In this document: positions 1 to 5,826 of the stretch, one piece after another
How the letters are laid out: every line of letters begins with the position of its first letter
Position numbering within the stretch: position 1 is the stretch's first letter
Assembly: GCA_003456035.1 (NCBI GenBank)
Contig: DMPJ01000039.1
Span: 1,227 to 7,052 of the forward strand
Direction of reading: 5' to 3'
Source of the DNA: Planktothrix sp. UBA8402
Lineage (GTDB): Bacteria > Cyanobacteriota > Cyanobacteriia > Cyanobacteriales > Microcoleaceae
Length of the DNA: 5,826 bases
Notes under the pieces: model-generated
Told to the model about the DNA's origin: nothing
Databases searched by the model: none
The model's input: only the letters and a program-made list of their open reading frames with translations
Translations under genes and position numbers: made by a program

Positions 1-6
1 CGATCC

Positions 7-20
7 CCATTACCCATTAC
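7..20. repeat. Two tandem CCATTAC heptamers at the left edge
   Basis: Positions 7-13 and 14-20 are identical CCATTAC units placed head to tail. Tandem heptanucleotide repeats (STRR-type) are known in intergenic DNA of filamentous cyanobacteria, and this may be the end of such an array running off the left edge. Only two units are visible, so chance is also possible. Confidence 0.35.
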
Positions 21-39
21 CTAAAAGTGGAATGATACC

Positions 40-855
40 TTGAGTTTATTTCAATCTACGGTTAATCATTCATTTAAAGCGATCGCTTTATTTACTCCTG
101 GGGGAGATTTAGTTTATTCTATCGACCCCAATAAACAGCGTCGTTGGCATTCCCATCTTTGCATTTATTTGCAAGAATTCCTGGGTTTACCAGAACCTCC
201 TCATTTTTTAATTCCTTGCTATACCGCCACCTATGATCAATGGGTCAACCCCCAAACCCAAGAGATTCAGTTTTCCGCAGAAGCTTATCCCCCGGTTCTG
301 CAATACCAAACATTATTAAATACCATCTTTGATACAGAGAATTTGGTTTGGCAACCCACAAGGAATTCAGAAGAAGTTTGTAACCCTTTAATTATTGCCA
401 CTTACTATGAACAATTTCCTCAACTTTGGGAAAATCATGATCTAATTGTTCAGGTAAAAAAAACAGATGTAAGTATGATTTCACCAAGCAACGAAAACCT
501 ATCGGAAGTTCAATCTCCTGCTTTTAACCTCAATTCATCTCCTCAACCAGAACCAAATGAAACCAAAGGCTATATTTTACGATTATTTGTATCAGGTCAT
601 AGTCTAATAACAGAAAAAACCCTACACACTTTGCATGAACTGTTAGAAAGTTCTACTGGTCATCCTTACACCTTAAAAGTTATTGATGTTTTAAAACATC
701 CCGACTTAGCAGAAACCGATCAAATTTCCGCCACCCCAACCTTAATTAAAGTTTGGCCTAAACCAGTCCGTAGAATTGTTGGAGAGTTAAACAATGTTGA
801 TACTATTCTGAAATTATTAGGTAGTCCTACAGATGAATTTCCCAGGGACTCATAG
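40..855 (+). CDS. KaiB-like domain protein with conserved N-terminal extension
   Basis: The product is a 271-residue soluble protein with no signal peptide or membrane segment. Residues about 177-261 form a KaiB-like thioredoxin-fold domain: the first strand is GYILRLFVSG, followed by LKVIDVLKHPDLAE, then the ATPTL motif and PVRRIVGEL, all very close to clock protein KaiB. Residues about 10-140 form a separate domain (ALFTPGGDLVYSID, LGLPEPPHFLIPCYTA, AYPPVLQYQ) that I recall only as a conserved cyanobacterial sequence attached to KaiB-like domains; I cannot assign it a function. Residues 141-176 are a Ser/Asn/Pro/Glu-rich linker. KaiB itself is about 100 residues and binds KaiC; SasA carries a related N-terminal domain. 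No kaiA or kaiC is adjacent, so this is probably a KaiB paralogue used as a protein-interaction module rather than the core clock KaiB. The start is TTG: an in-frame stop lies at 22-24, there is no ATG or GTG between it and 40, and the next Met is residue 146, inside the linker. A weak GTGGA (27-31) precedes it. Confidence 0.9.
   Translation: MSLFQSTVNHSFKAIALFTPGGDLVYSIDPNKQRRWHSHLCIYLQEFLGLPEPPHFLIPCYTATYDQWVNPQTQEIQFSAEAYPPVLQYQTLLNTIFDTENLVWQPTRNSEEVCNPLIIATYYEQFPQLWENHDLIVQVKKTDVSMISPSNENLSEVQSPAFNLNSSPQPEPNETKGYILRLFVSGHSLITEKTLHTLHELLESSTGHPYTLKVIDVLKHPDLAETDQISATPTLIKVWPKPVRRIVGELNNVDTILKLLGSPTDEFPRDS
79..86. repeat. HIP1 octamer GCGATCGC (first of five)
   Basis: HIP1 is the highly iterated palindrome of many cyanobacterial genomes. 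Further exact copies lie at 1436-1443 in the Uma2 gene and at 1693-1700, 2091-2098 and 4390-4397 in the kinase gene, all inside coding sequence. A random sequence would have about one per 65 kb, so five in 5.8 kb is a strong lineage marker. No gene-specific function is implied. Confidence 0.9.
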
Positions 856-868
856 CGTAGTTGAAAAC

Positions 869-877
869 TGCTATAAT
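869..877 (+). promoter_or_regulatory. Extended -10 promoter candidate for the Uma2 gene
   Basis: TGCTATAAT is a perfect TGN extended -10 plus a consensus TATAAT hexamer (872-877), in the 63-base gap before the Uma2 start. It predicts transcription from about position 884 and a 5' leader of about 35 bases. There is no good -35 at the normal 16-18 base spacing (849-854 reads CTCATA); the TTGAAA at 861-866 is too close. An extended -10 can compensate for a poor -35. This is a sequence-only prediction. Confidence 0.5.
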
Positions 878-886
878 TTGTAATTA
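874..886. promoter_or_regulatory. Small palindrome over the -10 and predicted start site
   Basis: TAATT-TGT-AATTA is a perfect inverted repeat with 5-base arms and a 3-base spacer. It overlaps the last bases of the -10 hexamer and the predicted start site, where a repressor could act. It does not match the NtcA consensus GTA-N8-TAC. In AT-rich DNA such a short palindrome can easily arise by chance. Confidence 0.2.
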
Positions 887-918
887 GAAAACACAAAATC
901 AATCCCAAACCTAATAAT

Positions 919-1569
919 ATGGTAGCTACCGCACCCCCAATTCACCAATCAATTTTGGGCGAAAAGCGCGTCACCCTGCGAGGTTTAACCTGGCAAGGAT
1001 ATCAACAAATTCTTCACGCCCTACCCGAAAGTCGAGCCGCCCGCCTAACTTATGATCATGGAATTCTCGAAATTAGTATGCCTTTAGAAAGTCACGAATT
1101 TGCCCTGCGATTGATCGAACGTTTTATCATCATTCTCGTATTTGAGATGGGTATGAAGATTAAAACTATGGGATCGACAACCTTAGATCGAGAAGACTTA
1201 GATCGAGGGGCTGAACCGGATAATGCTTACTATATTCAAAATCAGGCGAAAGTAGCGGGGCGTAAAGTTAATTTAGCTGAAGATCCCGCCCCGGATCTCG
1301 TGGTAGAAGTCGATATTACCCACACTGATATTGACAAAAATCGCCTTTATGCAGCCATGGGTGTGCCTGAATTTTGGAGCTATAATGGTCAAGAATGGCG
1401 GATTTACCAACTCCAAGAAAATACTTATCAAGAATGCGATCGCAGTCCTACTTTTCCTGGAGTTGAAAAGGAATATTTATATAACTTTTTAGAGCAAGCC
1501 CAACAAGATGAAATTGATGCAGAGAAAGCATTCAGAGAATTTATTAAAGCAAAAATTACTGAAAAATAA
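919..1569 (+). CDS. Uma2 family (DUF820) PD-(D/E)XK nuclease-like protein
   Basis: The 216-residue product has the usual length for the Uma2/DUF820 family, a restriction-endonuclease-like fold group hugely expanded in cyanobacteria, whose cellular role is mostly unknown. The opening MVATAPP is typical. Candidate active-site elements are Glu51 (GILEISMP, with His59 after it), the EPDNAYYI strand at 99-106, and the core PAPDLVVEVD at 123-132, where Asp126 and Glu130 are the expected metal ligands. Lys140 follows in IDKNRLYAAMGVPEFW, the family's hallmark helix and turn. All the expected residues are present, so the gene looks intact. The C-terminal tail (about 190-216) is charged and helical. 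ATG at 919 is the only reasonable start, because the frame has a stop at 874-876 and no ATG, GTG or TTG between. No Shine-Dalgarno sequence is visible. The gene follows the KaiB-like gene on the same strand but has its own promoter candidate. Nuclease activity is inferred from the family. Confidence 0.92.
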   Translation: MVATAPPIHQSILGEKRVTLRGLTWQGYQQILHALPESRAARLTYDHGILEISMPLESHEFALRLIERFIIILVFEMGMKIKTMGSTTLDREDLDRGAEPDNAYYIQNQAKVAGRKVNLAEDPAPDLVVEVDITHTDIDKNRLYAAMGVPEFWSYNGQEWRIYQLQENTYQECDRSPTFPGVEKEYLYNFLEQAQQDEIDAEKAFREFIKAKITEK

Positions 1570-1598
1570 CTTAGTTCTTCCGTTATAGCAATCCTAAA

Positions 1599-4500
1599 TC
1601 AACAAGGAATTGAAATCGTGAATTGTGTACCTTGACCCAAACTTGAACTTACCTCTATTATACCCGAGTGTTTTTCCTCAATAATCTGTCGAGCGATCGC
1701 TAATCCTAATCCCGTACCTTTCCCGACTTCTTTAGTTGTAAATAAATGATCAAATATCTTTTTCTGAACCTGTTTACTCATGCCAATTCCATTATCTTGA
1801 ATCCGAATAATTACCTGTTTGTGATTACTAGATAACTCAGTTTTGATCATAATTTGATTGTTAATTTTCTCATAACTCAATCCTTGATTAGATTGTTCCA
1901 GGGCATCGATCGCATTACTAAAAATATTCATAAATACCTGATTTAATTGCCCCGGGTAACATTGAATTGGTGGGAAATCACCATATTCCTTAATCAGCTT
2001 AATTTCCGGGCGGATATTATTAGCTTTCAGGCGATGTTTAAGAATCATTAAAGTGCTATCAATCCCGTCGTGAATATTGCCAGCCACAGGGCGATCGCTA
2101 TCCGCACGGGAGAAGTTTCTCAGACTAATACTAATATCTTGAATTCGCTTTACTCCTTCTTGCATCGAAGCGACTAATTTGGGTAAATCTTCCCGAATAT
2201 AATCCAGTTCAACTAATTCAATTTTCTGTTTAACTTCTGAGTCTAATTCAGGATATTTTTGTTGAACTAGATCGAGCAATTGAAATAAATCATTAATATA
2301 ATCTAAAGCCGGCTGAATATTACCCGCTAGAAAACCAACCGGATTATTAATTTCGTGTGCTACACCAGCAACTAAATTCCCCAAAGCCGACATTTTTTCA
2401 CTTTGGACGATTTGAATTTGTGCTTGTTGAAGATCAATTAAAGATTGTTGTGCTGCTTGATAAAGGCGGGCATTTTCTAGGGAAATAGCAGCTTGAGAAC
2501 AAATCAGATTTAAAAGTTCCACCCGTTCATTTGTAAACGCTCCCACGGTCAGATTATTTTCCAAATATAAAATCCCAATTAACTGCCCTTGATTAATAAT
2601 AGGACTACAAATAACACTTTTTGGCTGGTATTTTTGCAGGTAACTATCAGCCATAAACCGAGAATTAATTCTAGCATCTGCGAGGACTAGAGGTTTTAAA
2701 TTGCGCTTCACATTATTTACTAAACTAATCGGCACATCCGTGCTTAATTCTAGGGGAATTGATGGTAACAGTTGTGGTAATTTTTCATCTTCTACTAGGG
2801 CGACTAATTTTAGATCAAGATCTTGTTTGAGTATGAAAACACACTTATTAGCTCCCGCATTAGCAATGACTATTTTTAGGAGAGTTGTTAAAAGTTGATT
2901 AAGTTCAATTTCTCCAGAAATAGCTTGAGAAGCTTTCAACAGAGTTGATAAATCTAGGGCTTCCGAGACACCACTAGAAGTTTGACTAGAAGTAATAGTT
3001 GACCGTGAGATTGTTTCTCTGAATAAGTCAGTTGGGTGAGTTTTTTCCAGGATGGGTGCGAGGAGTTTGGGATAAGATTTTTCTAAATTAATAACTTTAG
3101 CTTTAGCCCCCCATTTGGCATAACAGTAGTAGGCTTCTTGCATATAAATAGAGGCAATTTTTTCCTTATTCCAAGTTAGATAAAATTTAGCTGCCAGTTC
3201 ATTTGCTAAAGCTTCTTCTTGGATATATTGGTTTGCTTTAGCTCCAGAAATAGCCCGGTCATAATTATCTATAACCTGGGCATTATTCCCTAAAAAATGT
3301 TGCCGTTGTGCCTCAACTAAATACCATTTATGCAAATGATTCATCGGGGCATGGCGCGCCCATTCAGCCAGAATAGTTTGATGAGTTTCCACCAAATTAA
3401 GAGTCTTAGCTTGTTCAATTTCTGACTGTCCATAACCTAGTGCTAAGTAGGTTAAACTTGCATAAAAATGGAAAAACGGAATATGAATTATTTTGGCTGT
3501 TGCCATCAAATAAACGTTAATCTGGGCAATATAATCTAGGGCTTGTTTATAGTTACCAAACAGATAGGCAAGTATCAGTTTATAGGTATAGGCAAAAACA
3601 AAAGCACTAAGCTCATTATCTTGATGATACTTAGGAAAAATCACCGTTTCATCGTAGGCACTGCCGCTTAATAAATCCGGTTGATCAACAATTTCTCTCA
3701 AATTATCTGCTGTCTGTTGGAGCATTTTTAAGTAATTTAAGGGAGAATATTGCTTAAAATTTTCTAATAAAACAGAGTAATTTTCCATTTCTGTTTCCCA
3801 ATCATCCAGAGCCACCCCAGCGAGAAAACTATCATAAAAATAATTAACTATATTGTAGCCAGCATCTAGGAAATTACCCGTTTTCATACCCGCCAAATAG
3901 CCCTGTTTTCGGTTTGGGATTGCTGCTCTCAATGCTTCTTGACGATGTTGAATAAAACTTCCATAAATAAGCAAAGTTATTGACTTAAATTCTTCTATTT
4001 CTAACTGATTAACTAAGGTTAGAGCCACTCGCCCCAAGTCATAGCCCCTTTCTACTTCTCCTAAAAAAGAAGACAGCACCACGCCATAACCTGTATACCC
4101 GATAGTTGATGCGGGCGCATTGCCGAATTCCAGGGATAGACTTACCATTGTGGAGCAAAGTCGAGGCAGTAAGGTGGGATTTCCGAGAAAAACGGGGATA
4201 AACAACATTGCTAACAGTTGCATCGCAGCAATGGTCTGAGGATCGCTCATTAATGGTAGGTTAACCAATTCTTCAATAGGTTTATTGCGTAGTTTTTCAG
4301 CCAGGTTTTGTAGGGTATTAGCTGTCAAGGCTTCGTCAGCTTCACAGGAGAATTGAATTCCCAATTGTGTCAGGGCATTTTGACCAATAGCGATCGCTTC
4401 TAACATCTGACCCTGGGCTGTCATTGTATTGATTAAAATTTCATAAATCTTAACTTTATCTAGGATAGTTTTAGCCGACTGTAAAGCCTGATCCGCGATG

Positions 4501-5826
4501 ATTTCAGTATCCTCAAACTCACCATTCAAATAGGCAGACTCGGTAGCCGCCACATAAAGATTAAGGGTTAATTCATACTGACTTTCCCAACAGTTTACAC
4601 TCAGCAATTCTAGCCCGGTTTGCACAAACTTTCTAGCCGCAGAATAGGCTGTAGAATTCTTAGCTTTGTAGGCAGCAGCTAAGTTCATTTTGGCTAATAT
4701 TTCTCTTGCTTTCGGCTGAGTAATTAACTCCTGAGCTAGATTAAAATGACCAACAATATCAAATAATCTTTCCTCTTTTTGTGTCTGGGATAAATTGTCT
4801 TGAAGCAGTTGACCAATTTTAAGATGGGTAGCTTGTTTTTGGTTGAAAGGAATTAGGAAATAGGCGGCTTGTTGAACCCGGTCATGTAAAAATCTGTATT
4901 TAGCATTTTGTTGATTAGTATTTTTATCTTCTCGGCTGAATTTATGATTTTCTTCAAGCTGATAAAACTTATAAACATCAGTTAAGGGTAAAATCAAACC
5001 TTCTTGCAATGCTCTCCATAAAACTGTCGCCGTCTCGGTTTCTGATTGTTGTGAAACAATTGCAGCAGTATGTAAATCAAATGTAGCCCCAATACAAGCC
5101 GCTAGTTTAAGAATATCTTGAGTTTCTATTGGTAATTTCTGCAATTGTAAGGCCATAAATTCTACTACATCATTAGTCACTGCTAAGGCGTTGACTTGGG
5201 AAATATTACATTGCCAATGGTGACTTTTCCAGTTAAAAGTAATTAATTTTTCATCATGTAAAACCTTGAGAAACTGAGTAGCAAAAAAAGGATTACCCTG
5301 GGTTTTTTGATAGATTAATTGAGTTAAAGGTTGGGCAAGAGGTAATTCACAATTAAGGGTATCTGCCACTAACAAATTTAGGTCAGATTCTATTAATGGG
5401 AATAAGGTAATTATATTAACAGAGGCTTCATTTTTGACTAAATCATCTATCGTTAAGATCAACGGATGGATGGGAGAAACTTCATTATCTCGATAGGCAC
5501 CCAATACTAATAGATGTCCCGGATCTTGCATCAATAATTTTAGTAAATCTAGGGATGCAGAATCAGACCATTGCAAATCATCTAAAAATATGACTAAGGG
5601 ATGTTCTTTGATGGTAAAAACCTGGACAAATTTTTGAAATAATAAATTAAAGCGATTTTGGGCGGAATTACCTGATAATTTAATCGCTGGTGGTTGTTTT
5701 CCGATGATGTTTTCTAACTCAGGAATCACATCAATTAAAACTTGTCCATTTTCTCCTAATGCTGCTAATATCTGGGTTTTCCATATTTGCAATTGCTGAT
5801 CAGATTCTGATAATAATTGCCCGATT
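1599..5826 (-). CDS. HstK-type STAND ATPase / GAF / histidine kinase, 5' end missing
   Basis: This large cytoplasmic signalling protein autophosphorylates on His and probably integrates several inputs. About 1,409 codons are visible and the frame stays open to the right edge, so the N-terminus is outside. TTG at 5790-5792 is an internal Leu: codons upstream of it still read the family sequence GQLLSESDQQ. In protein order: ATPase module, about 5826-4848, with Walker B LVIFLDDLQW (5568-5597), GAYRDNEV and the STAND-type GNPFF motif, ending near FLHDRVQQAAY; TPR-like helical region, about 4835-3048; GAF domain, about 2957-2463, containing GQLIGILYLENN; a Gln-rich helical linker; DHp domain with H-box HEINNP, phospho-acceptor His codon at 2355-2357; catalytic domain with N-box (Asn in FSNAIDAL, 1899-1943), G1 DNGIGM (1779-1796), FTTK and G2 GKGTGLGLA (about 1695-1724). 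All kinase motifs look intact. Relatives of about 1,800-2,000 residues start with a Hanks-type Ser/Thr kinase and a P-loop, expected just beyond the window. There is no receiver domain, membrane segment or adjacent response regulator. The stop is TGA, 29 bases from the convergent Uma2 gene. Confidence 0.95.
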   Translation of the reverse strand, partial: IGQLLSESDQQLQIWKTQILAALGENGQVLIDVIPELENIIGKQPPAIKLSGNSAQNRFNLLFQKFVQVFTIKEHPLVIFLDDLQWSDSASLDLLKLLMQDPGHLLVLGAYRDNEVSPIHPLILTIDDLVKNEASVNIITLFPLIESDLNLLVADTLNCELPLAQPLTQLIYQKTQGNPFFATQFLKVLHDEKLITFNWKSHHWQCNISQVNALAVTNDVVEFMALQLQKLPIETQDILKLAACIGATFDLHTAAIVSQQSETETATVLWRALQEGLILPLTDVYKFYQLEENHKFSREDKNTNQQNAKYRFLHDRVQQAAYFLIPFNQKQATHLKIGQLLQDNLSQTQKEERLFDIVGHFNLAQELITQPKAREILAKMNLAAAYKAKNSTAYSAARKFVQTGLELLSVNCWESQYELTLNLYVAATESAYLNGEFEDTEIIADQALQSAKTILDKVKIYEILINTMTAQGQMLEAIAIGQNALTQLGIQFSCEADEALTANTLQNLAEKLRNKPIEELVNLPLMSDPQTIAAMQLLAMLFIPVFLGNPTLLPRLCSTMVSLSLEFGNAPASTIGYTGYGVVLSSFLGEVERGYDLGRVALTLVNQLEIEEFKSITLLIYGSFIQHRQEALRAAIPNRKQGYLAGMKTGNFLDAGYNIVNYFYDSFLAGVALDDWETEMENYSVLLENFKQYSPLNYLKMLQQTADNLREIVDQPDLLSGSAYDETVIFPKYHQDNELSAFVFAYTYKLILAYLFGNYKQALDYIAQINVYLMATAKIIHIPFFHFYASLTYLALGYGQSEIEQAKTLNLVETHQTILAEWARHAPMNHLHKWYLVEAQRQHFLGNNAQVIDNYDRAISGAKANQYIQEEALANELAAKFYLTWNKEKIASIYMQEAYYCYAKWGAKAKVINLEKSYPKLLAPILEKTHPTDLFRETISRSTITSSQTSSGVSEALDLSTLLKASQAISGEIELNQLLTTLLKIVIANAGANKCVFILKQDLDLKLVALVEDEKLPQLLPSIPLELSTDVPISLVNNVKRNLKPLVLADARINSRFMADSYLQKYQPKSVICSPIINQGQLIGILYLENNLTVGAFTNERVELLNLICSQAAISLENARLYQAAQQSLIDLQQAQIQIVQSEKMSALGNLVAGVAHEINNPVGFLAGNIQPALDYINDLFQLLDLVQQKYPELDSEVKQKIELVELDYIREDLPKLVASMQEGVKRIQDISISLRNFSRADSDRPVAGNIHDGIDSTLMILKHRLKANNIRPEIKLIKEYGDFPPIQCYPGQLNQVFMNIFSNAIDALEQSNQGLSYEKINNQIMIKTELSSNHKQVIIRIQDNGIGMSKQVQKKIFDHLFTTKEVGKGTGLGLAIARQIIEEKHSGIIEVSSSLGQGTQFTISIPC

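Noticed and set aside
40..855. Naming the first gene kaiB
   Set aside because: The protein is 271 residues with an extra N-terminal domain, lacks the KaiB C-terminal segment and has no adjacent kaiA or kaiC, so it is a KaiB-like paralogue.
720..908. 62-codon minus-strand reading frame
   Set aside because: It lies mostly antisense to the KaiB-like domain, has no family resemblance or ribosome binding site, and the plus-strand frame is clearly the coding one.
919..1569. Uma2 gene as part of an insertion sequence or restriction system
   Set aside because: There are no terminal inverted repeats, transposase or methyltransferase around it; isolated Uma2 genes are common in cyanobacterial chromosomes.
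1561..1600. Possible bidirectional terminator between the convergent genes
   Set aside because: The stems are only 4-5 AT-rich pairs with long loops and no T-run, too weak to annotate.
2701..2898. 65-codon plus-strand reading frame inside the kinase gene
   Set aside because: It is antisense to the GAF-coding region; its Ser/Thr/Arg-rich composition looks like a shadow frame.
40..5826. One new signalling system made of KaiB-like protein, Uma2 and the kinase
   Set aside because: The kinase is convergent, the Uma2 gene seems to have its own promoter, and no shared motif or spacing ties the three together; adjacency alone is not evidence.

Overview
The window looks like a piece of a filamentous-type cyanobacterial chromosome (Oscillatoriales or a relative; my inference, not provable from this stretch). 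Three things point that way. The cyanobacterial HIP1 octamer GCGATCGC occurs five times in 5.8 kb, far more than chance. The base composition is AT-rich, roughly 40% GC by eye. All three genes belong to families typical of, or strongly expanded in, cyanobacteria. There is no rRNA, tRNA, CRISPR array, transposase or phage gene.

Layout from the left. Positions 1-39 are a short leader with two tandem CCATTAC heptamers. A 271-codon gene (40-855, +) starts with TTG and encodes a two-domain protein: a conserved but functionally unassigned N-terminal domain, a low-complexity linker and a C-terminal KaiB-like thioredoxin-fold domain. A 63-base gap holds an extended -10 promoter candidate overlapped by a small palindrome. 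Next is a Uma2/DUF820 family PD-(D/E)XK nuclease-like gene (919-1569, +). After a 29-base gap comes a very large convergent gene on the minus strand (1599 to the right edge). It encodes an HstK-type signalling protein whose visible part runs STAND/AAA-type ATPase, long TPR-like helical region, GAF, histidine kinase. It is cut by the window edge: the reading frame stays open to the last base, so the P-loop and the expected N-terminal Ser/Thr kinase domain lie outside.

Functionally, the two ends of the window are signalling-related (a KaiB-like adaptor and a multi-domain sensor kinase), with an accessory nuclease-like gene between them. Nothing in the sequence shows that they form one pathway. 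The first two genes share a strand, but the second seems to have its own promoter, and the kinase is convergent. The most interesting item is the KaiB-domain fusion, whose KaiB part lacks residues linked to fold switching in the true clock protein. I see no convincing evidence of a wholly new system.
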